Below, piece by piece: positions 22,912 to 31,277 of a DNA stretch of 64,000 nucleotides. Within the stretch, counting starts at the first letter, position 1. Every line of letters begins with the position of its first letter. Origin of the DNA: Chelatococcus sp. YT9 (GTDB taxonomy: Bacteria > Pseudomonadota > Alphaproteobacteria > Rhizobiales > Beijerinckiaceae). Made by a program: the position numbers and the translations under genes. The DNA is taken from contig NZ_JAHBRW010000001.1 of assembly GCF_018398315.1 (NCBI RefSeq), forward strand, positions 678,001 to 742,000, in the 5' to 3' direction. The notes beneath the pieces were generated by a model. It saw only the letters and a program-made list of their open reading frames with translations, made no database searches and was not told where the DNA came from.

Positions 22912-24194
22912 TGTGGCCATTCAACCGCTCACAGCCCATGACGCCACCGGTTCAGACCGAGTGGAGGTCAGCGAGCATCGAGAACCCGACCGTAAAAGTT
23001 AGCGAAGAGAACTTCCTCGCGTTCTTCGGGCAGTCGTCAGCCAATCTGCCGAGCGTCACGATCGACAGCGCCTTGCGGGTGCCGGCGGTGCTGGCGGCGG
23101 TATCGTTTCTCTCGCGGACGCTGGCCTACCTGCCGCTGCACGCGTATCGAGACACCGACAAGGGCGCCGTCAAGGTCGGGGGCAAGCTTCAGACGATCGT
23201 GCGCGACGCGCCGAACCCGGAGATGGGCAGCTTTAAGTTCCGGCAGTATTTCTGGCAGCAGGTGTTCACCGGTGGGCGGGGGCTCGCCTGGATCGAGCGC
23301 AGCGGGTCGTCAGTCGAGAACATTTGGCCCATCAATGCGAAGAAGGTCACGATCAAGCGCCGCGGTCTCAAGCTTGTCTATCAGTTCGAGGGCAAGGAGT
23401 ACCCGGCAGAGGACATCATCGACGTCGCGTTCATGCTGAAGGATGACCAGACCGGGCATCATGGACCGATCCAGATGGCCGCGAAGGCAATTCAGCTCGC
23501 TCTGGCGATGAACGATTACGGAAGCCAGTTCTTTGCCGGTGGAGGTGTGCCGCCGCTTGCTCTGACGGGTCCGCTTGCGGCTGGCGCTGATGGCATCAAG
23601 CGTTCGATGGATGACACCTGGCGCGCGATCGAGGCCGCCAAGAAGTCAGACAAGCCCGTTTTTGCGATCCCGCCAGGCTACGAGCTGAAGCCTGTCGGTT
23701 TCGATCCGGCAAAAGGCCAGATGATCGATGCCCGCCGCTTCCAGGTGGAGGAATTTGCCAGGGCTTGGCAGCTGCCCCCGGTATTTCTGCAGGATCTCAC
23801 TCGTGCGACCTTCACCAACGCCGAACAGCAGGACCTGCACCTCGTCAAGCATCTCATCGGCCATTGGGCTGGCGCCCTCGAAGACGAGATGAACCTGAAG
23901 CTGTTCGGGCGTGGACGCGGCTCGCGGTATGTGCGGCATAACCTCGACGGCATCATGCGCGGTGATCTGAAGACCCGTATCGAGGCGATCGCCCGTGCCG
24001 TTCAGACGGCGCAGATGACGCCGAATGAAGCCCGCGCCCTTGAAGAGCGTGCCGCGCATAGCAACCCGGCCGCTGACGAACTTCTTGTGCAGGGCGCCAC
24101 GGTGGTTTTGGGACAACAGCCCGAGCGTGGGATTGGCGATAACGGCGGGCCGCCTCTGGACGACAATGGAGAGCAGAATGCCGCAGCAGCCTGA
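22911..24194 (+). CDS. HK97-type phage portal protein
   Basis: A 427-residue protein from MWPFNRSQPMTPPV; a longer frame from 22875 would lie inside terL. It has SALRVPAVLAAVSFLSRTLA, IWPINAKKVTIKR and FQVEEFARAWQLPPVFLQD, all typical of the HK97 portal family. It forms the dodecameric ring through which DNA enters. The C-terminal 50 residues are disordered and overlap the start of the protease gene. Confidence 0.92.
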   Translation: MWPFNRSQPMTPPVQTEWRSASIENPTVKVSEENFLAFFGQSSANLPSVTIDSALRVPAVLAAVSFLSRTLAYLPLHAYRDTDKGAVKVGGKLQTIVRDAPNPEMGSFKFRQYFWQQVFTGGRGLAWIERSGSSVENIWPINAKKVTIKRRGLKLVYQFEGKEYPAEDIIDVAFMLKDDQTGHHGPIQMAAKAIQLALAMNDYGSQFFAGGGVPPLALTGPLAAGADGIKRSMDDTWRAIEAAKKSDKPVFAIPPGYELKPVGFDPAKGQMIDARRFQVEEFARAWQLPPVFLQDLTRATFTNAEQQDLHLVKHLIGHWAGALEDEMNLKLFGRGRGSRYVRHNLDGIMRGDLKTRIEAIARAVQTAQMTPNEARALEERAAHSNPAADELLVQGATVVLGQQPERGIGDNGGPPLDDNGEQNAAAA

Positions 24195-24786
24195 AGCGGA
24201 AATCCGCTCGCTCGTGCGTGACGTCGAGCATCGCGCTGACGATGCTGGCAAGATGACAGTGGCGGGCTACGCTGCCGTGTTCGGTGAGATCGCCGATATC
24301 GGGGGGCATTTCCGCGAAGTGCTGACGCGCGGCGCCTTTGAGAAGACATTGGCATCGTCGGACGTCCGCGCCTACTTCGGACACGATCGCGGCCGTGTGC
24401 TCGGTCGGAAATCGGCCGGCACGCTACGCCTTCGGGAAGACGAGAAGGGCCTCGCTGTCGAGATCGACTTGCCGGACACCTCCGATGGCCGGGATGCCAG
24501 GACCCTTATTGAGCGCGGCGACATTTCCGGGATGTCCTTCGGCTTCGTCGTGACGAAACAGGAGTGGGACGAGACAGGCGAGACGCCGCTCCGCACCATT
24601 CGTGAGGTAGTCTTGGATGAGGTGTCGATCGTGTCGGAACCGGCCTACGACGGCACCTCGATCGCCATGAGATCCTTGGACGCGGCCCGGAAGGAACGGC
24701 GCCAGCAGAATTTCAACGCTGCGGCTCGACGCCTCGGCATGAAGGTCACCCTCGACTTGACGTCGAGGAGTAAAGCGAGGGCCTGA
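24178..24786 (+). CDS. HK97-type prohead protease (U35)
   Basis: A 202-residue protein starting MPQQPEAEIRSLVRDVEHRA, with the family signature AGYAAVFGEIADIG. The catalytic His lies in YFGHDRGRVLGR and the Ser in RGDISGMSFGFVV. It cleaves the delta domain of the capsid protein during maturation. It overlaps the portal by 17 bases and is followed by a terminator before the capsid gene. Confidence 0.92.
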   Translation: MPQQPEAEIRSLVRDVEHRADDAGKMTVAGYAAVFGEIADIGGHFREVLTRGAFEKTLASSDVRAYFGHDRGRVLGRKSAGTLRLREDEKGLAVEIDLPDTSDGRDARTLIERGDISGMSFGFVVTKQEWDETGETPLRTIREVVLDEVSIVSEPAYDGTSIAMRSLDAARKERRQQNFNAAARRLGMKVTLDLTSRSKARA

Positions 24787-24808
24787 GCCCCGCCCAACCG
24801 CACACCTG

Positions 24809-24831
24809 GCCCGCTTCGCGCGGGCTTTTTT
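24809..24831 (+). terminator. Terminator between protease and capsid genes
   Basis: GCCCGC-TTCGC-GCGGGC followed by TTTTTT. It may lower read-through so that capsid transcription is set separately. Confidence 0.75.
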
Positions 24832-24845
24832 ATTGGAGGATGGCG

Positions 24846-26120
24846 ATGGACAATCGCATCAAGGAATTGCGGGACCGGCAGGCGAAGCTTGTCACCGAGG
24901 CCCGCGAACGTCTCGACCAGATCAACGGCACCACGGACGAGGCCCGCGTCAAGGAGCTGGAGAGCCAGCACGACGCCGCGATGGCAGAGCATGACCAGAT
25001 CGAGGCTCGTATCAAGCGCGAGGAGACCCTTGCCGCGATCGAGAAGCGTGACGAGGAGCGTCGTGCCCGCATGCGTCCGGCGCCCGGTGACGGGGAGGCC
25101 CGCGGCTCCGATGACGGCACCCCGCTGGAATATCGCCAGGTATTCCACAAGTTCCTCGCGGTTGGCGGCGACCCGTCCGAACTGAACTCGGAAGAGCGCG
25201 CCGTTCTTCGCCGGGGCGCCGAGGCAAAGGCTGAGTTTCGCGCTCAGACGGCCGGTACGACGACCGCGGGCGGCTTCACGGTCCCGACCGAGCTTGCCGG
25301 CTTCATCATCAAGACGATGAAGGCCTGGGGGCCGATGTACGATGAGGACATCTGCACCGTCCTCAACACGTCGAGCGGCAACCCGATCAAGATCCCGACC
25401 GTCGATGACACGGCCGTCACTGCTGAAAAGCATACGGAAGCAACGGCCCTCACGGACGACGGCGGCAAGGACGTCACCTTCGGGCAGAAGTCCCTTGACG
25501 CCTACGTCTACGACACCGAGTTCATCCGCTTCTCCATGGAGCTGGCGCAGGATTCGATCTTCAACGTCGAATCCCTGCTGGGTGACCTGCTCGGTGAGCG
25601 CCTCGGCCGCCTGGCTAACAAGGAGCTGACGGTCGGCGACGGCACTGGCGACCCCAACGGCATCGTCACGGCGTCCAGCCTCGGCAAGACCGCCGCCGCC
25701 ACCGCCGCGATCACCAGCGACGAGATCATCGATTTTCTTCACTCGGTGAATTCGGCCTACCGGCGCTCTCCCAAGTCCCGGTTCATGTTCGCGGATACGA
25801 CCCTCGCGGCAATCCGTAAGCTGAAGGACGGTCAGGGTAATTATCTCTGGCAGATGGGGGACATCACCACTGGCGAGCCCAGCACCCTGCTTGGCTACCG
25901 CTACAGCATCAATGACGACATGGATTCGCTTGGAGCGGCCAAAAAGGTCATGCTTTTTGGCGATTTCAGCAAGTATTTCGTCCGAAAGGTCGGATCTCCC
26001 GTCATTGGCGTCCTTCGCGAGCGCTTTTGGCCGGATCTCGGCATCGCTGGCCTCATCCGCTTCGATGGTGAGCTTGGCGACACTGCCGCGGTGAAGCACC
26101 TCATCACCGCCGCTTCGTAA
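24846..26120 (+). CDS. HK97-type major capsid protein
   Basis: A 424-residue protein; the ATG at 24846 has GGAGG 6 bases upstream, while an ATG at 24840 sits almost on it. The first 75 residues are a coiled-coil delta domain (ELRDRQAKLVTEARERLDQI) that acts as internal scaffold and is removed by the protease. The mature part begins near TAGGFTVPTELAG and has the HK97 fold pattern (SMELAQDSIFNVESLLGDLL, GDFSKYFVRKVG, RFWPDLGIAGLIRFDG). It forms the capsid shell. Confidence 0.92.
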   Translation: MDNRIKELRDRQAKLVTEARERLDQINGTTDEARVKELESQHDAAMAEHDQIEARIKREETLAAIEKRDEERRARMRPAPGDGEARGSDDGTPLEYRQVFHKFLAVGGDPSELNSEERAVLRRGAEAKAEFRAQTAGTTTAGGFTVPTELAGFIIKTMKAWGPMYDEDICTVLNTSSGNPIKIPTVDDTAVTAEKHTEATALTDDGGKDVTFGQKSLDAYVYDTEFIRFSMELAQDSIFNVESLLGDLLGERLGRLANKELTVGDGTGDPNGIVTASSLGKTAAATAAITSDEIIDFLHSVNSAYRRSPKSRFMFADTTLAAIRKLKDGQGNYLWQMGDITTGEPSTLLGYRYSINDDMDSLGAAKKVMLFGDFSKYFVRKVGSPVIGVLRERFWPDLGIAGLIRFDGELGDTAAVKHLITAAS

Positions 26121-26171
26121 CCAACGTTGGCGCCGTACATCGCGGCGCCAACCCCTTCCGAGGTGATCCCC

Positions 26172-26357
26172 ATGAAGATCAAGATGCTCGTCGGCATCGC
26201 CGGCACTGACTTCGCCCTGTCTCCCAATGAGGAGACGGATCGCTTCTCGACCAAAGAGGCGACGCGCATGATCGATGCGGGCATGGCTGTTCCCGTCAAG
26301 GATGACGAGAAGGTCGAGCGCGCTACGAAGAAGCCCGCGCCGGAAAAGCGGGGCTGA
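26172..26357 (+). CDS. Small phage protein, 61 residues
   Basis: MKIKMLVGIAGTDFALSPNE, then DRFSTKEATRMIDAGMAVPV. This short motif is common in a gene placed between capsid and connector genes of siphophages. It may be a head decoration or assembly helper; unproved. The lysine-rich tail (KVERATKKPAPEKRG) is likely disordered. A start at 26127 is open but lacks a good ribosome site. Confidence 0.7.
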   Translation: MKIKMLVGIAGTDFALSPNEETDRFSTKEATRMIDAGMAVPVKDDEKVERATKKPAPEKRG

Positions 26358-26358
26358 T

Positions 26359-26985
26359 ATGTGGTATCCGGCGACTGTCGTTATTCCCCCGGACGGCACG
26401 GACCCGCTCACCCTTGAGCAGGTCAAGCGCCAGTGCGGCATTGCCTTGTCCGATACCGAGTTGGACGACACGCTGGAACTCATGATGAAGGCCGCTCGCG
26501 GCCATGTGGAGCGCTATTGCTCGATCTACGTTCCGTCTCAGACGGTCGTGGTGAAGTGCGACAGGTTCTGTGATTTTGCACGGGTGCCGGTGGCGCCTGT
26601 CCAGTCTGTGGAAACGATCACGTACGTCGACACGACGGGCGATGACCAGGTCCTCGATGACGAGGCATTTGAGCTTCGCAACGACGGGATGACCGTCTCG
26701 ATTGTCCCGGCTCCCGGCACACGCTGGCCAGCGATCCAGCCCGGATCCCGAATTATTGTCCGTGCCGTCGTCGGTTTCGAGACGGTGCCAGCCGAATTAT
26801 TGTCCGCGATGCTTCTCCATGTCCGATCGCAATACGGCATGACCGGCTCTGACGTGAACCTGAAGAAAAAGGTCGTCGACGGCATCGGCTCCCGCGAATG
26901 GGACATGACAGGAGCGGTTGACGCGATCACCCGCCAGGCTGTGGCGAACTTCCTCGAGCCCTTCCGTTGCTGGCCACTCGCATGA
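26359..26985 (+). CDS. Head-tail connector (gp6/phiE125 gp8-like)
   Basis: A 208-residue protein from MWYPATVVIPPDGTDPLTLE. It has the typical LTLEQVKRQCGIALSDTELDD helix pattern (residues about 17-37) and ends with a segment that lies over the next gene. Proteins of this family form the ring under the portal that seals DNA and receives the tail. Its start is one base after the previous stop and its stop overlaps the next ATG. Confidence 0.82.
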   Translation: MWYPATVVIPPDGTDPLTLEQVKRQCGIALSDTELDDTLELMMKAARGHVERYCSIYVPSQTVVVKCDRFCDFARVPVAPVQSVETITYVDTTGDDQVLDDEAFELRNDGMTVSIVPAPGTRWPAIQPGSRIIVRAVVGFETVPAELLSAMLLHVRSQYGMTGSDVNLKKKVVDGIGSREWDMTGAVDAITRQAVANFLEPFRCWPLA

Positions 26986-27320
26986 TGAGCCCAGCTGACA
27001 TGATCGCCGATCTCGACGCGATCTTGGCGGAAGACGGCACCGACATAGTGTTCCGGCAGATCCATAAGGCCCCGACGCCTCACGTGGACACCCCGATCAA
27101 GGGTCATGTCCGGGACGTTGACAGTAGTGAGAACGGCAACGGCGTGGCGGTCGCCCGCTCGGTAGTGATCATCTCGCCAACCGGCCTTCCGGCTATCCCG
27201 AAGCGCCTCGATCAGATCCTCGTCGATGGCAAGGTCCGCACCGTCCAGCTGCCGCGCGTGAAGCGGGTACAGGGTCAGGTGGTGCGCATCGAACTCGACT
27301 GCGAAGGCGTGCCGGGCTGA
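26982..27320 (+). CDS. Head-tail closure-type protein, 112 residues
   Basis: Starts MMSPADMIADLDAILAEDGT, coupled to the connector by ATGA. The beta-rich body (VVIISPTGLPAIPKRLDQIL, VQLPRVKRVQGQVVRIEL) and position fit the SPP1 gp16-like head closure fold, but no motif proves it. Its stop overlaps the next start (TGATG). Confidence 0.65.
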   Translation: MMSPADMIADLDAILAEDGTDIVFRQIHKAPTPHVDTPIKGHVRDVDSSENGNGVAVARSVVIISPTGLPAIPKRLDQILVDGKVRTVQLPRVKRVQGQVVRIELDCEGVPG

Positions 27321-27919
27321 TGGCGGTCAGGGTGCGCACGCAGTTCGTCAACCGCGACATTGTGGGCTTTGTGAAGGCTGGCCTTGCGCCGGAAGTCGCT
27401 GCCAAGATGCGCGCGGAAATCGCCCGACAGGCGCTTGCCGAGGCTCAGTCTCAAAACCGGTCTGTGCTTGGCCGTGTGCCATCCCATGAAACCTTCGTCG
27501 ATGGGCGAAAGAGCACGGCTCTTGAGAGCGTCAAGCCAACCGGCTCGATCATCTTCGAATTCGATCTCCTCCAGGGCCTCTTTGCCTGGATTGGCGAGCA
27601 GCTTGTCCTTCATTCGCCTGTCCTCACCGGGCGCTACAGGCAGTCTCACATCTTTTACGCGGACGGGACGGAAGTTGAGCCCGGCGCCGCCCTCCCGGAG
27701 GCAGGCGAGTACGCTTTCGTCAACGATCTGCCCTACGCGCGTAAGATCGAACGGGGTCTGTCCGACCAGGCTCCGGACGGAGTGTATGAAGCCGTTGCTG
27801 CTCTCGCCAACCGCCGCTTTGGGAATGTCGCCCGTATCCGCTTCACATTTCGAACGGTCGTCGGCTCGACGAAGGACGCCAACACGCGCCAGCCGGCCAT
27901 CGTCATCACCTTGAAGTAG
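27320..27919 (+). CDS. HK97 gp10-like tail completion protein
   Basis: A 199-residue protein, MAVRVRTQFVNRDIVGFVKA, with ALAEAQSQNRSVLG and HSPVLTGRYRQSHIFYADG. The latter is close to the 'SPVdTGrlrrS' signature of the gp10/tail-component family. The C-terminal part contacts YVNDLPYARKIERG-like sequence. It joins head connector and tail tube. Gene order (closure, gp10, terminator, tube) supports the call. Confidence 0.75.
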   Translation: MAVRVRTQFVNRDIVGFVKAGLAPEVAAKMRAEIARQALAEAQSQNRSVLGRVPSHETFVDGRKSTALESVKPTGSIIFEFDLLQGLFAWIGEQLVLHSPVLTGRYRQSHIFYADGTEVEPGAALPEAGEYAFVNDLPYARKIERGLSDQAPDGVYEAVAALANRRFGNVARIRFTFRTVVGSTKDANTRQPAIVITLK

Positions 27920-27926
27920 GTTTCCG

Positions 27927-28337
27927 ATGCCGAGCAGATCAGTAGCCAACGCTGTGGAGGCGCGGCTTACCGCCCTTTGGACGCGTTGCCCCGTGTTCGA
28001 CATCAACGACGAGGCCATCGGCCCGGAAGACGGCTCGTCTTATCTGGAAGTCCAGTACCCCGTCGCGAACCGGGAACAGATCACCATCGGCGCGCCGGGC
28101 GGCAACGTCTTTCGCGAGGAAGGCGCAATCCGCTTTGTTCTGCGCATCGAGCGCGGTCAAGGGCGGGATACAGCACTCGCTTGGGCCGATGAACTGGCGC
28201 TGATGTTTCAGGCGAAGCAGTTCGACGGCGTCACCACTTGGGCGCCCTCTCCTCCGACGCTCGATGGTCGCAACTATGCCGGCAACTACTTCACGGTGAC
28301 TTTCGCCGTTCCTTACTTCGCCGATACGCTCGGCTGA
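27927..28337 (+). CDS. Tail terminator-type protein (DUF4128-like)
   Basis: A 136-residue protein, MPSRSVANAVEARLTALWTR, with YLEVQYPVANREQITIGAPG and GNYFTVTFAVPYFADTLG. These match the DUF4128/tail terminator group that caps the tube at its head-proximal end. It lies directly before the tail tube gene, as expected. Confidence 0.72.
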   Translation: MPSRSVANAVEARLTALWTRCPVFDINDEAIGPEDGSSYLEVQYPVANREQITIGAPGGNVFREEGAIRFVLRIERGQGRDTALAWADELALMFQAKQFDGVTTWAPSPPTLDGRNYAGNYFTVTFAVPYFADTLG

Positions 28338-28421
28338 CCCCTTCGACAATTCACCGGCGGGCTGATCGCTCGCTTTTCTCGGGTCGCATGCGGCTCCCGC
28401 ACGACCATAAAGGAGGCCCGC

Positions 28422-29897
28422 ATGGCCGATCTGCAGTCAACTAACCGCGTTAAGCTCGCCAAGGTCCGTGAAATCACCGCGGGCGTCACTCCTCCGAACC
28501 CGGCGTTCAAGGAGATCCTGCAAACGTCGAGCGGCCTCAACGCCGCGCCTCAGACTGTCACTTCGAACATCATCCGTTCCGATCGCCAGGTGGCTGATCT
28601 CATCCTCGTTGGCCTTCAGATCGCTGGCGATGTGGGCGGTGAACTCGCGTTCGGAGCAGCGGACGATGATTTCGAGGAAGCGCTTCAGGGCACGTGGGCC
28701 AGTAAGCCGGCGATCGTCGTGGCGACCGTTGACACCGAGATCTCGGATGTCACAGCGACCACCGTCACCGTCGCCTCGGGTGGCGCGGCCTTCAAGGCTG
28801 GCCATCTCGTCGCAATGAGCGGCCTTCCCACGCCAGCCAACAACAAGCTGGCCCGGGTCACCTCGTCCACTGCGACGACCATCGTGTTCCCGGCTGCCAC
28901 CTTCGCGATCGAAGCTGACCCCATCCCGGTCGGGGCAGCGGCTCGCGTCGTGGGGTTTGAGGCTGCATCGGCTGACGTGGCGGCCGTGACAGCAGGCGGC
29001 AACGGCCTGACCGCGACGGCCCTCGATTTCACCACGCTTGGGCTCAACGTCGGGGAATGGGTGAAGATCGGTGGCACCGCGGCAGGCACCCAGTTCGCGA
29101 CCGGCGCGAATAACGGCTGGGCTCGCGTCTCGGCCATCGCAGCGGGCAAGCTCTCCTTCGATCAGGTGCCGGCCGGCTGGAATGCCGACACGGGCACGGG
29201 CAAGACGATCCAGATCTTCACGGGCGACTTCCTGAAGAACGGGACGACCAAGCGCTCGTCCACCTTTGAGCGCCAATACCTCGATCACTCCCCGGTCAGC
29301 TACGAGTATTTCCGCGGCCTGGAGGTGAACACCCTCAGCATCAACGCCCCGGCGCAGCAGATCGCCACGTACACCAAGGGCTACATCGGACGCGAAGCCG
29401 AGATCGTTTCATCTCGCGCATCCGGCGCAACGGACGTTCCATCGACGGCGGGTGATGTGCTCAACACCTCATCCAACGTTGGGCGCATAGGGATTGGTGG
29501 CGTCGAGGTCACCGGCCCGAATTTCGTCATGTCGGCAACGATCGAGATTAACAACAACCTTCGGGCTCAGAACGCTATCGGGTCAATCGGCGCGGTTGGC
29601 ATCGGCAACGGGGAATGCTCGGTGACCGGCACGCAGGAGCTCTATTTCGGCGACAAGTCGATTTACGAGGCTGTTCTCGGCAATACGCCGTCGAACTTCA
29701 GCATTCTGTTCGGCCGTGAGGACGGGACGCGTTCCTCGATCCTGATCGACCTGCCTTACACGAAGTATTCCTCCGGCGCTCCGGGCGTCAGCGGCAAGAA
29801 TGCCGACGTGATGCTGTCAGCCAACTTCCAGGCCATCCGTCACCCGACGCTTGGCTACACCATGGCCGTCCAGCGCTTCCACTATCTGCCGGCATAA
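28422..29897 (+). CDS. Major tail tube protein
   Basis: A 491-residue protein starting MADLQSTNRVKLAKVREITA after AGGAGG. It has SSGLNAAPQTVTSNIIRSDR and AGDVGGELAFGAADDDFEEAL, the pattern of the long siphophage tail tube family (Phage_tube_2). A Thr/Val/Ala-rich middle (about 105-255) resembles inserted Ig-like domains displayed on the tail surface. It stacks as hexamer rings around the tape measure. The position before the G/GT chaperones is canonical. Confidence 0.85.
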   Translation: MADLQSTNRVKLAKVREITAGVTPPNPAFKEILQTSSGLNAAPQTVTSNIIRSDRQVADLILVGLQIAGDVGGELAFGAADDDFEEALQGTWASKPAIVVATVDTEISDVTATTVTVASGGAAFKAGHLVAMSGLPTPANNKLARVTSSTATTIVFPAATFAIEADPIPVGAAARVVGFEAASADVAAVTAGGNGLTATALDFTTLGLNVGEWVKIGGTAAGTQFATGANNGWARVSAIAAGKLSFDQVPAGWNADTGTGKTIQIFTGDFLKNGTTKRSSTFERQYLDHSPVSYEYFRGLEVNTLSINAPAQQIATYTKGYIGREAEIVSSRASGATDVPSTAGDVLNTSSNVGRIGIGGVEVTGPNFVMSATIEINNNLRAQNAIGSIGAVGIGNGECSVTGTQELYFGDKSIYEAVLGNTPSNFSILFGREDGTRSSILIDLPYTKYSSGAPGVSGKNADVMLSANFQAIRHPTLGYTMAVQRFHYLPA

Positions 29898-30003
29898 CCC
29901 GGCTCCACCCACGTCGTGAGGTCCTGGACGGATCCCTCGCGATAGGCGGGAGGCGGGTCACAGCGCCTTCCGCCATCCTTTCTGTGACGAGGAGACTTTT
30001 TCA

Positions 30004-30489
30004 ATGGATCTGAAATCCGCGAAGGTGAACAGCGTACTCATCGAAGCTGGCGAATGGGTCAAGGACATCCCCGGTATGGATGACCTTGCGCTGAAGGTGC
30101 GAGGCCTGGGCTGTATCGAGGCCAAAAACTTCATGAGCAGGCGCGTTCGGGCTCTTCCGAAGGGTACGATGAATCGCGACGGGACGTTCCCTCCGGCGCT
30201 CCAGGAGCGGCTCCTGACGGAGCAGTGCATCGAGGTGCTATTGCTCGATTGGGAGAACCTCACCGAAGACAAGACGACGGTCCCTTACAGCAAGGAAAAA
30301 GCTCGAGAGCTACTGACCAATCCGGATTATCGCCCTCTCAAGGATGCCGTGTTGTGGGCCGCGAATACGCTGGCCAGTGGCGAGGCGCTGGCTGATGGGG
30401 AGATACTGGGAAACTCACCGCCTACGTCGAATGGCAGCACGGCTGGAGCCGAAATCACGACATCCTCGTTGCCAATTACGAGCGAATAG
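30004..30489 (+). CDS. Tail assembly chaperone, gpG-like
   Basis: A 161-residue protein, MDLKSAKVNSVLIEAGEWVK, with a helical chaperone-like body (LTEQCIEVLLLDWENLTED). It ends in a low-complexity Ser/Thr tail (PPTSNGSTAGAEITTSSLPI) after the slippery site, as expected for the unshifted product. It binds the tape measure protein and recruits tube subunits. Confidence 0.82.
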   Translation: MDLKSAKVNSVLIEAGEWVKDIPGMDDLALKVRGLGCIEAKNFMSRRVRALPKGTMNRDGTFPPALQERLLTEQCIEVLLLDWENLTEDKTTVPYSKEKARELLTNPDYRPLKDAVLWAANTLASGEALADGEILGNSPPTSNGSTAGAEITTSSLPITSE

Positions 30490-30746
30490 GCCAGCCAGTT
30501 CCGGAGCATTTGCTTCCTCCCGATCTCAGTCTGATCGAGGCTGAGATCGCCGAGGCCTTCAATGAGTTGGGATCTGATCGCCAGATCTTCTTCGGTATCG
30601 GATGCATCCCCTTCACCTCCATCGATCGGTATGCCGAACGCTACGGCTTCGACACGCTGGAAGAGTTCGATTTCCTCAGGCGTGCGCTGCGTGCCATGGA
30701 CGCGAAATTCTTGGAACTCAATTCGAAACCAACGAAGAAGGCCTAG
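30004..30746 (+). CDS. gpGT-like fusion made by programmed -1 frameshift
   Basis: A slip of one base back at G GGA AAC continues in the -1 frame with LTAYVEWQHGWSRNHDILVA. It then runs through the T domain (PPDLSLIEAEIAEAFNEL, YAERYGFDTLEEFDFLRRAL) to a stop at 30746, giving about 247 residues. The -1 frame is open from the slippery site on. The Trp-rich opening is protein-like, whereas the zero-frame tail is low complexity. The T part has no good start of its own (only a TTG at 30510). This is the lambda G/GT layout. Confidence 0.85.
30408..30414 (+). promoter_or_regulatory. -1 frameshift slippery heptamer G GGA AAC
   Basis: The zero frame reads CTG GGA AAC TCA, so the heptamer fits X XXY YYZ and differs by one base from lambda's G GGA AAG. 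It lies 25 codons before the gpG-like stop. Confidence 0.88.
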
Positions 30747-30780
30747 GAGGGGCGCGACGTGGCCCTTCCTAGGCCGAAGG

Positions 30781-31182
30781 TCAGAGTATAATTCCCTCGT
30801 TGTGGCAGTAGTTGGTGGTGTATCTCACGGCGAAGTCGTCACCGCCGACCAGCCTGGCAGAGCCGAGGTATTTTCCGCTCGCCTCGATCAACCCAGCAGC
30901 GAACGGCTTCATGCCCGTGTACGCGCCGAAGCTGTTCTTGGCGTTTAGAAAACCGCACGCAACCACAGTCCCATCCGCGCCTCTTGTGGCCTTTATTTCA
31001 CCAAAATGCGCGCTGTAGGGGTCTTTCAAATCCCGCTTTACCGCACTCTGAATGGCATCTATTTGCGCTTTATTCAAAGTGATGGGGTGCATCGGCACCC
31101 GTGGATTTGTTTGAGCGGCCTGGTTTGATGTGTTGCATGCCGCGAGAGCGACAGTTACCGCCACAACTGACAAAATGCGCAT
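30781..31182 (-). CDS. Antisense lipoprotein, likely moron gene
   Basis: A 133-residue protein starting MRILSVVAVTVALAACNTSN, a clear lipoprotein signal with lipobox LAAC (Cys at about 16). The mature part has VKRDLKDPYSAHFGEIKA and VVACGFLNAKNSFGAYTGMK, with two cysteines (VACG and NYCHNEG) that may pair. It lies antisense inside the tail operon between the chaperone and tape measure genes. That is the usual place and orientation for lysogenic conversion morons. It could alter the host envelope or block superinfection. Confidence 0.8.
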   Translation of the reverse strand: MRILSVVAVTVALAACNTSNQAAQTNPRVPMHPITLNKAQIDAIQSAVKRDLKDPYSAHFGEIKATRGADGTVVACGFLNAKNSFGAYTGMKPFAAGLIEASGKYLGSARLVGGDDFAVRYTTNYCHNEGIIL

Positions 31183-31277
31183 GTTCCCCCCGATGGTGAC
31201 TGCGAACGGCGCGATATTACAACGGTATCAGAATGCGACAAGTCGCCTCTGAGCGGCTTTTTCTTTTGAGGTGACGC

